Positions 45,577 to 55,124 of a stretch of 60,256 bases of DNA are shown in pieces (position 1 is the stretch's first letter; every line of letters begins with the position of its first letter). The notes below the pieces were generated by a model that did not search any database, was not told the origin of the DNA, and saw only the letters and a program-made list of their open reading frames with translations. Origin of the DNA: Deltaproteobacteria bacterium (lineage in GTDB: Bacteria; Myxococcota_C; UBA6777); the NCBI GenBank assembly GCA_006226375.1, contig SBHC01000057.1, positions 1-60,256 on the forward strand. Reading direction: 5' to 3'. A program made the position numbers and the translations under genes.

Positions 45577-46089
45577 ATGCATGTTCGTAAAACGATAGGG
45601 ATGTTGAGCTTGTTGGCGATGTTTGCGGTGCCTGGCATTGCGATCGCCAAGAAAGAGACCAAAGCAGCAAACAGCACCATCAAAACCGCTGTTCTCAAGC
45701 TGAGCGGCATGTCCTGTGGTGGTTGTGTGAATATGATCACCGGTTTGCTCAAGTCCGTGAAGGGTGTGAAGGCCGTGAAGGTTACCTTGAAGCCCCAGCG
45801 CGCTCGAGTGAAGTACGACAACACCCAGACAAACACTGCTTCGCTTATCGCTGCCGTGAAAAAGGGCGGCTACGGTGCCAGTCTGTCGAAGGTGGCTGCC
45901 AAAAAGAAGCACAAGTGCGGTGCCGGCTGCAAATGCAAAACATGCAAGGCCAAGAAGAGTCACAAGGCTTGTCCCAAAAATTGCAAATGCAAGCATTGTT
46001 CGGCAAAGAAAGCTGCCAAGAAGGGCGATGACAAGAGCAAAAAGAGCATGAAGAAGTTGATGAAACAAGCGAAGAAAGCTGGAAAGTAA
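45577..46089 (+). CDS. Periplasmic HMA-domain protein with Cys/Lys-rich metal-binding tail
   Basis: The protein has 170 residues from ATG 45577, with AAGGAG 7 bases upstream; ATG 45574 is the alternative. The signal peptide ends near GIAIA. The HMA domain (about 35-100) carries LKLSGMSCGGCVNMI, with the CxxC soft-metal site, and GVKAVKVTLKPQRARVKYDN. The C-terminal 60 residues are Lys-rich with HKCGAGCKCKTCKAKK and CPKNCKCKHCSAKK, a metallothionein-like arrangement of ten cysteines. It should bind copper, mercury or similar thiophilic metals in the periplasm. It is the Cys counterpart of the Sec-containing HMA protein transcribed in the other direction. Confidence 0.87.
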   Translation: MHVRKTIGMLSLLAMFAVPGIAIAKKETKAANSTIKTAVLKLSGMSCGGCVNMITGLLKSVKGVKAVKVTLKPQRARVKYDNTQTNTASLIAAVKKGGYGASLSKVAAKKKHKCGAGCKCKTCKAKKSHKACPKNCKCKHCSAKKAAKKGDDKSKKSMKKLMKQAKKAGK

Positions 46090-46110
46090 GCCGTCATCAA
46101 CGAAGCAGGC

Positions 46111-47586
46111 TTACGTCGAGCGTTCGCGGCGTCGCAAACGAACTGGAATGTCGTGAACAGGAGGAAGGATGCCCAAGCCAGCGCGGGATTGATCCAACGC
46201 GGGCCAATCCGACTCCAATAGCTCCATGTCAAAGTGGAGCAACATCAGAACCACAAAGAGCTTGATCTCGTTGCGGGCAAAGTGACGACCCGGACAGATG
46301 CTCACCCCTCCTCCAAAAGGCATCAAGGCATACTTGAGCTTCTCTCCATATTTCCGGAACACCGGAGGCTTTCCTTCCGAATAGAAGCGGTCATACTGGT
46401 ACGATGTCGGGTCCTCGTAAATCTCGGGGTCAAAGTGCGTCAGGTAAGGGTAAAGAGCCACCTGGGTTCCCTTGCGCAAGTACAAGGTGTCTCCACGTTT
46501 GAGTGGTATTTCAACATCTTCCTGCACGTGTCGCACCGTCATTGAGCCTGTGCACAGCCGGAGTGCCTCCGAGATCGCGCTCTCCAGACGGACCATCTTC
46601 TTGAGCGCTGCACGGTCCAAGGTGTGCGCACCTTCTTCGCCGTTGGGTTCGTCTAGAAGACAACGCTCGATCTCGGCTCGTATCACAGGAAGCGCTTCCT
46701 TGTCCTGCAGCAGATACGCAAGGCTCCAAAATGTTGCAGGTATTGTGTTGGCTTGTGCGGCCCAGAGGATCGCGGTTTGAAAGGCTCCTTTGGTGGCGCT
46801 GTCCATGGATTGATCCATCAACGCATGTCGCTCCAGCGTGAGCCGTGAGGCTTCTGGATACAATGTGGCACAATGCTCAACCAAAGAGGAGAGGGCTTTG
46901 TGGGTGCCAGTGAGCCTGTGAGGAATACCCGCCAGGAGAAGAGGGAACTTCTCGTCCAGGTTGCGAAACGCTTCCATGGCTTCTGGGGTGTAGAAACCTT
47001 TTCCAAACACTGTGTGTCCACCGGCTACAAACATCGCCTGGTAGACAAAGTCGTACAACGACAACTCTTCCCATGTGCCTTGGCCGTACTGTGTGAGGAA
47101 GTCATCGAGGTTGGACTGCATCGAGTGGGTCAGTTGGACCAACTCTGTTCCTTTCAAGCAATCTTTGGTGACCGTCGCATAATCGTCATACTCCCCGACG
47201 AGTTCGTCGAAGCGAGGATGTTGAAACGCTCGGGCTGAGATCTCAACCGCCAGATCGTGGAAGCTCAGCACGTGCTTGTAGTCGTGCAGGACGGTGTGAT
47301 AATCGCGTGGGTCCAACAGGAACGTCATGCGCTGTCCCGCGATATGAAGCGTAAAGGTGTCGCCGTATCGACTCTGGCACTCTTTGAGATAGTTACCTGC
47401 GTGTTTCCCAAATCCGATGGCACAACCTAGATAAGGCAGCCAACCCGTCCGTATCGGAGCTTCGCCGCTTCGGCGTGAGCGAGCACGGAGCCACCAATAC
47501 AACCAACCCAGTCCGCCGCTGGCCATCACCGCGCCCACTATCACACCTGGACCTGACTGCACAAAACCAAACCATGTGTCCAACAA
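46111..47586 (-). CDS. Cytochrome P450 resembling CYP7 sterol hydroxylases
   Basis: The protein has 491 residues from TTG 47586, with GGAGGG 7 bases upstream; the open frame back to 48045 is not needed and would add 153 unlikely residues. It has an N-terminal membrane anchor (VIVGAVMASGGLGWLYWWL). The I-helix AILWAAQANTIPATFWSL has the Ala/Asn-Thr pattern of CYP7/CYP8 in place of the usual acid-Thr pair. ExxR is in SAISEALRL, and the heme loop is MPFGGGVSICPGRHFA with Cys431. The ending DQSRAGLGILPP is as in animal CYP7A1. A monooxygenase acting on sterol, bile-acid-like or fatty substrates is inferred. No redox partner gene is adjacent. Confidence 0.92.
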   Translation of the reverse strand: MLDTWFGFVQSGPGVIVGAVMASGGLGWLYWWLRARSRRSGEAPIRTGWLPYLGCAIGFGKHAGNYLKECQSRYGDTFTLHIAGQRMTFLLDPRDYHTVLHDYKHVLSFHDLAVEISARAFQHPRFDELVGEYDDYATVTKDCLKGTELVQLTHSMQSNLDDFLTQYGQGTWEELSLYDFVYQAMFVAGGHTVFGKGFYTPEAMEAFRNLDEKFPLLLAGIPHRLTGTHKALSSLVEHCATLYPEASRLTLERHALMDQSMDSATKGAFQTAILWAAQANTIPATFWSLAYLLQDKEALPVIRAEIERCLLDEPNGEEGAHTLDRAALKKMVRLESAISEALRLCTGSMTVRHVQEDVEIPLKRGDTLYLRKGTQVALYPYLTHFDPEIYEDPTSYQYDRFYSEGKPPVFRKYGEKLKYALMPFGGGVSICPGRHFARNEIKLFVVLMLLHFDMELLESDWPALDQSRAGLGILPPVHDIPVRLRRRERST

Positions 47587-47905
47587 TGCCGTTCCCTCCA
47601 CTTCGATGGGCTCTTGAGTGAAACATGTTCTATGTTTTTGTAATGGAGCTTGGTGGACAAGTCCAGGGTTTGTGACAAGGCGTCGAGGTTTTTTTTCGAT
47701 CGAGTTGAGATTGCAAAGAGGTGCATGAAGTCTATTAAAAGAATAGAAAAACAATGGAGTCTCTTTGGGGGCTTCGTGTGTGTGTGATAAGCTTTGAAGT
47801 GAAATATCTTTGCATTGCTTGTTCCACGACAAAGGGCTACTGCTCTTAAAGAGCACTCGCTGGGGAGAAAGCCTTTTGATGAAACGAACTGGAAAAGGGG
47901 TCAGT

Positions 47906-50900
47906 ATGAGAATGACACGTTTGGGGTTGCGACTGCTGGGGGTTGTCCTTGCTTTCGCTTTGTTGTTGGGTGTTGGGTGTGGCGGTGAAGTCGCAGTTTC
48001 TATTCCAGGCTGTGAAAATTGTCCTGAACGTTGCTTGTTGGACAATGGAAGCTCCCAAGGGAAGTGTGTTCCATGTCTTAAAGATGTGCATTGTCAGTCG
48101 GAGACAAGTCCTACAAAGAAATGCACCCAAGACAACAAATGTATCTGCGGTACAGACCAGGATTGTTCGTCGGGCAAAAAATGCAACGGCGCAGGTGGTT
48201 GCGTTGAGTGTCTCAAGAACGAGGATTGTACGGATTCTGCTCTGCCAGCTTGTGTTGGGAATCAATGCATGCAGTGTGCTCCTGGTTCATCCCAAGGGTG
48301 CCTACCGACAGACAGCAAGGCTTGTGTGAAAGGTACACAAGAATGCAAAGGTGGTGTTTGGGGTACATGCGAAGGCTGGGCGACCTGCAAAGACTTTGAG
48401 AAGTGCGAAGAGAACAAATGTGTGCCTGACTGCCCTGACACCCAGTGCAAGGAAGACGCCTTTGAGTGCACAACGCAGGCTGATGTCATTCCCGGGCAGT
48501 ACAAAGTGTGCGTCAAGAACGCTCGCGGATGCTTTGAGTTCGGCACAGAGATCAAGAGCTGTCCCCGTCAACATTATTGTGACCAGGGCAAGTGCGTTCA
48601 AGCCACATGTCCCAAAGGGCAAACCGACTGCAATGGAATCTGTGTCAACACAACCAACGACCGCGAAAACTGTGGCGCTTGTGGAACACAGTGCAAGGCC
48701 GGCGAAGTGTGTGGGAATGGTTCGTGCTCTCTCTCCTGTCCCACCGGTCAAACGGCTTGCAAGGGCGCTTGCTACAACCTCCAGTCCGACCGCGAAAACT
48801 GCGGCGCTTGCGAGACAGCTTGCCAAGACGGTCAAGTCTGCAAAAGTGGGCAGTGCATTATCTCATGCTTGGCGGGCCAGATTGTGTGTGAAAAGCAATG
48901 CGTGAATCCTCAAAATGACCGAGCCCATTGTGGTCAATGTTCCAACTCTTGCGCGGCAGGACAAGTCTGTGCGAGCGGAAAATGTGAAGCCAACTGCCCC
49001 AAAGGACAGACGGACTGTTCTGGAGCTTGTGTTGACCTTCAATCGGACCGAGCCCACTGTGGCAAGTGTGGCGAAGCTTGCAAGGCTGGCTTTGTTTGTG
49101 CGAGCGGCAAGTGCGAAGTGAGCTGTCCTGCGGGTCAGACGAATTGCAGCGGCTCTTGCGTTGATGTCCAATCGGACCGAGCCAACTGTGGAACGTGTGG
49201 TACGGCTTGTCAGGCAGGTCAGGTCTGCTCCAACGGTCAGTGTCAGCTTTCTTGTCAAACAGGGCAGACAAACTGCAGCGGCTCTTGCGTGGACACCCAA
49301 ACCGATCGAGCCAACTGTGGAGCTTGCGGTACAACGTGTCAGGCGGGACAAGTCTGCTCGGGTGGAACCTGCCAACTGTCGTGCCAAGCAGGGCTGACCT
49401 CTTGCACTGGAAAATGCATCAACTTGCAAACCGACAACGCCAACTGTGGTTCGTGCGGAAACGCCTGCCCCTCTGGGCAAGTTTGTTCCCAAGGAAAATG
49501 CCAGCTCTCGTGTCAATCGGGCCTCTCCGAATGTTCCAGCACTTGCGTGAACGTAAAGACCGACAACGCCAACTGTGGTAGCTGTGGAAACGCCTGCAGT
49601 TCAGGACAGCTTTGCTCCAACGGTCAATGCCAGCTCTCGTGCCAGTCCGGTCTTTCGCAGTGCACCAACAAGTGCGTGGATCTTAAGACGGACAACCAAA
49701 ACTGCGGCACGTGCGGAAAAGCGTGTAGCGCTGGGCAAGTGTGTTCGAATGGAACCTGCCAACTCTCTTGCCAGAACGGTCTGCAAAATTGCGGTGGAAC
49801 CTGCGTGAACACCCTCACCGACCGACTTCATTGTGGAGCTTGCAACAAGTCCTGTGGAAGCGGGCAGGTTTGTAACAGCGGAGCCTGTCAGTTGTCTTGT
49901 CAAACCGGCTTGACCAAGTGCGGTAACTTGTGTGTGAACACACAGACCGATCGAGCCAACTGTGGGAAATGTGGAACGTCATGCCCGACGGGCCAAGTGT
50001 GTGTGAGCGGTGCTTGTCAAGTGTCTTGTCAGAGCGGGCTCTCCGTATGCTCAGGCTCTTGCGTGAACTTGAAGACAGACAACGCCAACTGTGGAGCTTG
50101 CGGAAGAGCATGTGGCTTGGGTCAAGCTTGTCAAAACGGCTCTTGCCAGTTGACTTGCCAAACCGGCTTGACCAATTGCTCCAACAAATGTGTGGATACC
50201 AAGGCAGACAACGCCAACTGTGGTGGTTGCGGTACGGCTTGTAAGGCTGGAGAAATCTGCTCCAACGGCAAATGCCAGTTGACCTGCCAGACCGGTTTGA
50301 CCAACTGCTCCAGCACCTGCGTTGACACCAAAACCAACCCCTCTCACTGTGGAGGCTGTGGAAAAGGCTGTTCGGCCGGTAACTTCTGCGTCAACGGAAT
50401 CTGCACGATTGTATGCAGCAGCGGATTCACCAAGTGTGGGAACGCTTGTGTAAACGTAAAGACAGACAACGCCAATTGTGGTGGCTGCGGCAAAGCTTGC
50501 AAGTCGGGTGAAGTCTGCGTGAACGGCTCGTGCAGCCTCACTTGTCAGTCTGGACTTACCAATTGTTCCGGTGTTTGTGTGAACACCAAGACTGACAACA
50601 GCAACTGTGGCAGCTGTGGAAAAGTGTGTGGCGCCGGTCAGATCTGTGACAACGGTGCCTGCAAGATTGTTTGTCCCACAGGCCAAACGAACTGTTCGGG
50701 TGCCTGTTACAACCTCAAGGCCGACCTCAATCACTGCGGAGCCTGCGGCAAGAAGTGCGGCGTGGGCCAGATCTGCAACAACGGAGCTTGCCAGCTGTCG
50801 TGCGCTACCGGTCTTGTGAATTGCTCCAACCAATGTGTGAGCACGCAAAATGACCCTGGCAACTGTGGTCAGTGTGGCCGTCAATGTGGAGGCCAGCAGT

Positions 50901-51820
50901 ATTGTTCGAACGGAAGCTGTGTGACAGTGTGTGGCAACGGCCAAACTCGTTGTAACAGCTCTTGTACCAACCTCCTGACAGACGCCAGCAACTGTGGAGC
51001 GTGCGGCCAAAAGTGTGGCACAGGCCAGTCGTGCTGTAGTGGAAAATGTGTCACCGTCAGCAACGACAGGACCAACTGTGGCTCTTGCGGTCGGATTTGT
51101 GCGACCGGTCAGTCCTGTTGCTCGGGTCAGTGCAAAAACCTTCAGACCGACAACAGCAACTGTGGGGCTTGTGGACAGAGCTGTCCATCGGGGCAATCGT
51201 GCTGTAGCGGCTCCTGCAAAAACCTGCAAACAGACAAAAACAATTGTGGAACGTGTGGGCGGGTTTGCTCTAGCACACAAACTTGTTCCAATGGAACTTG
51301 TTCCACACCGAGCGCGGGGCGTGAGACTTGTCAGTCGGTGATCACAGTTCAGATCTGGGGTGGGACTGGCCGCGGCCTTGACTTGCGCAAGTACACCAAC
51401 AGTACGCTCCACTTTATTGGTTGCAACGGAAACGGTTGCGCCACCAATAGCTTCTTCTGTAACTTTAATTCCAGCACCCAAACGCTCCGGTTTGGTAGTA
51501 CAGGCACCCTGCGCGCTCAGGTTGATCCAGGTAACGCAGCAGGGGATAGCTTCGCGAATACCAACCGAGGTTGTTGTAGTAGCTCCAACCGCACAGGTAT
51601 TTGCAATGCTCCTATGACCAGCAACAACGGCGTGAGCGTCAATATGGCGCAAGCTCTCTGTTTTGCGTTGGGTTACCGAACGGGGCGAGTGATTGGTGAA
51701 GTCAACAGCAACTCTTGTCCTGAAGCTCACGTTACCAACACCAGCGGGACCAACTGGACCACGGACTACGTCAGCTCGCAAGGTTACGGACGAGAGTACG
51801 AGTGCGTTGGCTTCCGCTAA
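47906..51820 (+). CDS. Giant Cys-rich lipoprotein with 22 Stig1-like repeats
   Basis: The protein has 1304 residues from ATG 47906 (AAGGGG 5 bases upstream; ATG 47879 is possible). The signal peptide ends in FALLLGVGC. About 220 residues of varied Cys-rich sequence follow. Next come 22 tandem units of about 40 residues, each with NCGxCGxxC, GQVCxxGxC and CxxGxxxCxxxCV (the Stig1-like pattern, eight or more Cys per unit). The C-terminal 160 residues are a separate domain (VQIWGGTGRGLDLRKYTN, CCSSSNRTGICNAP). A lipid-anchored, extended disulfide-rod surface protein is expected, with the C-terminal domain at its tip. Repeat number may vary between strains. Confidence 0.85.
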   Translation: MRMTRLGLRLLGVVLAFALLLGVGCGGEVAVSIPGCENCPERCLLDNGSSQGKCVPCLKDVHCQSETSPTKKCTQDNKCICGTDQDCSSGKKCNGAGGCVECLKNEDCTDSALPACVGNQCMQCAPGSSQGCLPTDSKACVKGTQECKGGVWGTCEGWATCKDFEKCEENKCVPDCPDTQCKEDAFECTTQADVIPGQYKVCVKNARGCFEFGTEIKSCPRQHYCDQGKCVQATCPKGQTDCNGICVNTTNDRENCGACGTQCKAGEVCGNGSCSLSCPTGQTACKGACYNLQSDRENCGACETACQDGQVCKSGQCIISCLAGQIVCEKQCVNPQNDRAHCGQCSNSCAAGQVCASGKCEANCPKGQTDCSGACVDLQSDRAHCGKCGEACKAGFVCASGKCEVSCPAGQTNCSGSCVDVQSDRANCGTCGTACQAGQVCSNGQCQLSCQTGQTNCSGSCVDTQTDRANCGACGTTCQAGQVCSGGTCQLSCQAGLTSCTGKCINLQTDNANCGSCGNACPSGQVCSQGKCQLSCQSGLSECSSTCVNVKTDNANCGSCGNACSSGQLCSNGQCQLSCQSGLSQCTNKCVDLKTDNQNCGTCGKACSAGQVCSNGTCQLSCQNGLQNCGGTCVNTLTDRLHCGACNKSCGSGQVCNSGACQLSCQTGLTKCGNLCVNTQTDRANCGKCGTSCPTGQVCVSGACQVSCQSGLSVCSGSCVNLKTDNANCGACGRACGLGQACQNGSCQLTCQTGLTNCSNKCVDTKADNANCGGCGTACKAGEICSNGKCQLTCQTGLTNCSSTCVDTKTNPSHCGGCGKGCSAGNFCVNGICTIVCSSGFTKCGNACVNVKTDNANCGGCGKACKSGEVCVNGSCSLTCQSGLTNCSGVCVNTKTDNSNCGSCGKVCGAGQICDNGACKIVCPTGQTNCSGACYNLKADLNHCGACGKKCGVGQICNNGACQLSCATGLVNCSNQCVSTQNDPGNCGQCGRQCGGQQYCSNGSCVTVCGNGQTRCNSSCTNLLTDASNCGACGQKCGTGQSCCSGKCVTVSNDRTNCGSCGRICATGQSCCSGQCKNLQTDNSNCGACGQSCPSGQSCCSGSCKNLQTDKNNCGTCGRVCSSTQTCSNGTCSTPSAGRETCQSVITVQIWGGTGRGLDLRKYTNSTLHFIGCNGNGCATNSFFCNFNSSTQTLRFGSTGTLRAQVDPGNAAGDSFANTNRGCCSSSNRTGICNAPMTSNNGVSVNMAQALCFALGYRTGRVIGEVNSNSCPEAHVTNTSGTNWTTDYVSSQGYGREYECVGFR
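48604..51306 (+). repeat. Coding tandem repeat array, 22 units of about 120 bp
   Basis: The units encode Stig1-like modules of the lipoprotein. They are degenerate at the DNA level, with short identical blocks recurring (GACAACGCCAACTGTGG). Units 7-9, 12-13 and 15-16 share the DNANCG/DNSNCG type, while 1-6 share DREN/DRAN/DRAH, which suggests block duplications. It is not a CRISPR: there are no unique spacers and the frame is maintained. Confidence 0.8.
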
Positions 51821-52137
51821 TCGTTGGTCTCTCCCTTGCCTTTTCTCCCTCCTTGCTTTCCATTTCTTTTCTCCCTCATTGTGAACTTTCAGAGCCCTTG
51901 TTCGTAGGGAGAGGGTGAGCCACTCCGGCTCGTTCCCCACCTCTCTGACAAACAGGACAATCCCATGTTCATGTGTTGGTACGTATTTCAAACCTGGTAA
52001 TCCCTTGAACAGACCAGCTTGTTGGTGCTGTCGTCCAATCCAATCGCTTTCGTTTGGGCGTTGTTGCACCTTTTCATACCGCTGCATCTTGCGACGGTGT
52101 GACGTAAATACGTGTATCATCACATAGGGATTGAACC
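51821..52137. other. Intergenic gap before hflX
   Basis: The first 80 bases are pyrimidine-rich (TCTCCCTT-type runs) after the repeat-protein stop. The rest should contain the hflX promoter. No ORF with a ribosome site and no clear terminator hairpin with a T run was found. Confidence 0.4.
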
Positions 52138-53508
52138 ATGAAATTCCACTCCGATCCTATCGCGGAGCACCATGAGGTGCCTCTCGCTGACGATGGCCAA
52201 TGGGAAGCTCTTGTCGACCATTGGCAAACTCGTGAATCTTCTCCCAAGACACGCGAAACCGATGGCAACCGATGCTATGTCGTCTCTGTTATTCACCCCG
52301 AAGAGACGTCTACAGAGGGCAAACTTCGTGAAATCATGGGGCTTGTGGAAGCCCAAGACGATCACATCGTTGGACATGAAGTTATTTATCTCGCAGCCAT
52401 CCATCCTCGCACCTACCTGGGACAAGGAAAGTCGCAAGAACTGGCGAAGCATGCGCGTGAAGCTGGCGCAGACCTTTTGGTGTTGGACGCAGCGTTGAGT
52501 CCGTCACAAATGCGAAACCTGGAGGACCTCACCGGGTTTGCTGTCTGTGACCGTGAAGCTGTGATCCTGAATGTCTTTCTCCGGCATGCGAAGACGAAAG
52601 CCGCACGGATTCAGGTCGAGATTGCCCACCTGGAATATCTCCGACCGCGCATCCGTGGGTTGGGCATCAACATGGACCAACAGGCTGGGGGAGTGATGGG
52701 CAACCGAGGACCGGGCGAAACAGCCTCGGAACTCCTTGCCCGACGATTGGACTCCCGGCTTGCAGACCTGCGAAAGAAGCTGGGCAAAATCGAGCAACAG
52801 TCGTCTCATCAGCGAAAGCACAGGGTCGATGCACGACGCATCGCCCTGGTTGGGTACACCAACGCTGGGAAGTCCTCGCTAATGAACGCTCTCACTTCAG
52901 CCGATGGGGCCGTACGCAATCGGCCGTTTGAGACGTTGGATACCACCACCCGTAGCCTGACGCGTTATGGTGTGGACATTCTCCTCAGCGACACCGTGGG
53001 TTTTATCCGGCAGCTTCCACAGCAGCTGTTTGCTAGCTTTGCTTCAACCTTGGCAGAGGTGAAAGAGGCTTCTCTTTTGGCCCTTGTGATCGATGTTTCA
53101 GACCCCGATTGGAGGCTGCATCGTGAAACATCCGAAGCCGTCTTGGAGCAACTTGGGGCTCATCTTATTCCCAGAGTGTACATCTTTAACAAGGTGGATC
53201 GTGTGCACGAACTTCCAGAAGGTTTGTTTGATGGCATCGCCCCCGAACATCCCATCGTGACATTGAGTGCCCACCGCTCGGAAGACCTGGAGCAGCTCAA
53301 AGAGACCCTCGTCGAGCTTGTGTGCGGCGGGGAACATCAGCTGCAAGTCTTTGTGCCTTATGTTTGTGCCGCTGCCATGTCCAAAGTGTACGGTCATTGT
53401 CGGGTGGTGGAGAGTGAAAGCCACGAAGACGGGATGTGGTTCTCTCTGGAAGGTTCTCCACGAACTCTTCGGCAGATCCGCAACGACGTAGAGGAGGTGC
53501 AAGCATGA
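52138..53508 (+). CDS. hflX: GTPase HflX
   Basis: The 456-residue protein has an N-terminal HflX domain (EVIYLAAIHPRTYLGQGKSQEL, LDAALSPSQMRNLE), a coiled coil (ARIQVEIAHLEYLRPRIRG with GGVMGNRGPGE) and the G domain. The G domain has G1 GYTNAGKSS, G3 DTVGF and G4 NKVD. HflX is a ribosome-associated GTPase that splits or rescues stalled ribosomes. The ribosome site before ATG 52138 is modest. The stop overlaps the ATG of the ABC-F gene, so the two translation-related ATPase/GTPase genes are coupled. Confidence 0.94.
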   Translation: MKFHSDPIAEHHEVPLADDGQWEALVDHWQTRESSPKTRETDGNRCYVVSVIHPEETSTEGKLREIMGLVEAQDDHIVGHEVIYLAAIHPRTYLGQGKSQELAKHAREAGADLLVLDAALSPSQMRNLEDLTGFAVCDREAVILNVFLRHAKTKAARIQVEIAHLEYLRPRIRGLGINMDQQAGGVMGNRGPGETASELLARRLDSRLADLRKKLGKIEQQSSHQRKHRVDARRIALVGYTNAGKSSLMNALTSADGAVRNRPFETLDTTTRSLTRYGVDILLSDTVGFIRQLPQQLFASFASTLAEVKEASLLALVIDVSDPDWRLHRETSEAVLEQLGAHLIPRVYIFNKVDRVHELPEGLFDGIAPEHPIVTLSAHRSEDLEQLKETLVELVCGGEHQLQVFVPYVCAAAMSKVYGHCRVVESESHEDGMWFSLEGSPRTLRQIRNDVEEVQA

Positions 53509-55022
53509 ATGTTGCCTACTCAACGTTGTTGCGAGCTTCCAATGTCACAGTCTCTGCTGGAGGGTCACGCTCTCTCTTTCAGGGTCTTAGCCTCAGCATG
53601 GGAGCGGAAAAAGTGGCTTTGATTGGCCGCAACGGGGTCGGCAAGTCTACCTTGTTGGAGGTCCTTGCAGGCCATACTCCCCCGGAGCATGGTCAACTCA
53701 CCCAGAGTGGCTCTTCCTGGTTGGTTCGTCAGCGTACAACGTCCGAACAAATCCATGGATTCTTGGAGCGCTGGGCCAAAGAGGAAGACCTGTATCTTGT
53801 GAATCTTGAAGGAGAGGCGATGGGCCTTGCTCCTTATCATCACTTGGTGGCTGCCGACGGTTGGAGCTGTGGACAACAGCAAAAGGTGGCGCTCCTGGAT
53901 GCAAAGCTTCGACGCCCGGACCTACTTTTGCTCGACGAACCCACAGAAGCCCTGGATGCAGCAGGTCGGGCGTGGTTGTTCCAGCTTCTCGACGAGTGGG
54001 AAGGTGGCCTGATGGTTGTCTCTCATGATACCGAGTGTTTGCGGCGTTTTGAACATTTCATGGTTGTCTCTGAAGCCGGTGGACGCTATGTGGAAGGACA
54101 TCTTGATGATGTCCTGAACGAGTGTCAGCTTTGGAACGAGAAGCAAGAGAAGCGTTACCTTCAAAGTCTTCAAACCTTGGAAGAGCGCGAATGGCACAAC
54201 GCCCGTGTCTGCCGACGCAGGGCGCGCAAAAAGAACCTGGGGCGAATTCATGAAACCGGACGTTCTCCGTCGCGATCGTGGCTTAACTCCAAGAGAAGCT
54301 ATGCGCAGGAGAGCCAGGGCAGGGCGGCGAAGGTCCGGAAACATCGGCAAATACAAGTTCGCGAGTGGGCGAAGGCAACCCGCCGTGCGATGGATGTTCA
54401 GCTTACTCTTGAGCTGGAGGTCCCAACGCTTGCTCCTCCTTCCCAGGCGCCCATTGTGTCTCTGCACGATGTCTCTTGCTCTGCAGGCGAGCGTGTGTTG
54501 TTTGAAGGTCTTTCGCTGGATGTTCGACGTGAGCGTCTTGCGATTGTCGGACCCAATGGCTCTGGCAAAACAACGCTGTTGCGGATGATGTCGGGGGAAT
54601 ACGAGCCGCAGAGCGGGTGCATTCAGGTGCAACATGCCAAGGTGGGTTGGATTGCTCAGCGTGCAGCGAATTGGATGCTGGACGATAGCCTCTCTACCTG
54701 GCTGATGTGGCGGCATGGTCTTTCGTTGGAGGATGTTGCGGCTTTGCTCGTCAGCCACAAATTCCCACTCTCTCTGGCCCAACGACCCATGCGAACGTTG
54801 AGTCCTGGGGAGCGTTTGCGCGCTGCGTTGTTGTGTCTCTACCAGCAAGCCCCTGAAGTGGAGTGCCTTCTGCTTGATGAGCCGACCGGGAGTCTCGACT
54901 TTTCTGGCGCAGACGGACTGTTGGAGCAGCTTGCGTTGTGGCCCGGTGGGCTTGTGATCGCAACCCACGACCTCAGCTTTCTTGAAGATATTGGGATCCA
55001 ACAGACTCTCACGCTCGGATAA
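53505..55022 (+). CDS. ABC-F family ATPase
   Basis: The protein has 505 residues from ATG 53505, whose ATGA overlaps the hflX stop; GAGGAG lies about 8 bases upstream. Two ABC domains occur without membrane segments. The first has LIGRNGVGKST, WSCGQQQKVAL and LLLLDEPTEAL. The second has IVGPNGSGKTT, LSPGERLRAAL and CLLLDEPTGSLD. The linker (about 210-310) is strongly basic, the ribosome-contacting arm of ABC-F factors. The first signature motif (SCGQQ) is divergent. Such proteins act on stalled or antibiotic-bound ribosomes. Coupling to hflX supports a ribosome-rescue role. Confidence 0.9.
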   Translation: MNVAYSTLLRASNVTVSAGGSRSLFQGLSLSMGAEKVALIGRNGVGKSTLLEVLAGHTPPEHGQLTQSGSSWLVRQRTTSEQIHGFLERWAKEEDLYLVNLEGEAMGLAPYHHLVAADGWSCGQQQKVALLDAKLRRPDLLLLDEPTEALDAAGRAWLFQLLDEWEGGLMVVSHDTECLRRFEHFMVVSEAGGRYVEGHLDDVLNECQLWNEKQEKRYLQSLQTLEEREWHNARVCRRRARKKNLGRIHETGRSPSRSWLNSKRSYAQESQGRAAKVRKHRQIQVREWAKATRRAMDVQLTLELEVPTLAPPSQAPIVSLHDVSCSAGERVLFEGLSLDVRRERLAIVGPNGSGKTTLLRMMSGEYEPQSGCIQVQHAKVGWIAQRAANWMLDDSLSTWLMWRHGLSLEDVAALLVSHKFPLSLAQRPMRTLSPGERLRAALLCLYQQAPEVECLLLDEPTGSLDFSGADGLLEQLALWPGGLVIATHDLSFLEDIGIQQTLTLG

Positions 55023-55124
55023 TGTTCTGTTGTCGTTGTTGTCTACCTTGCTGGTTTTGGGGTATCGTTTCGGCTGGGCTCAAAAGAACTCCGTAGAAAC
55101 GATACTGTTGGAGGGTAGATGTCG

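Noticed and set aside
47587-48045. 153-residue N-terminal extension of the P450 frame
   Set aside because: The extra sequence is unlike any P450 N-terminus. TTG 47586 has a strong GGAGGG at proper spacing and gives the normal family length with a membrane anchor.
48604-51306. CRISPR-like regular repeats
   Set aside because: The periodic units are coding, in frame throughout, and have no constant repeat with unique spacers.
50051-52123. 690-codon open frame on the minus strand opposite the Stig1 array
   Set aside because: It is antisense to the repeat-rich gene. Its Ala/Thr/Val-rich translation is an artefact of the biased codons, and there is no start signal.
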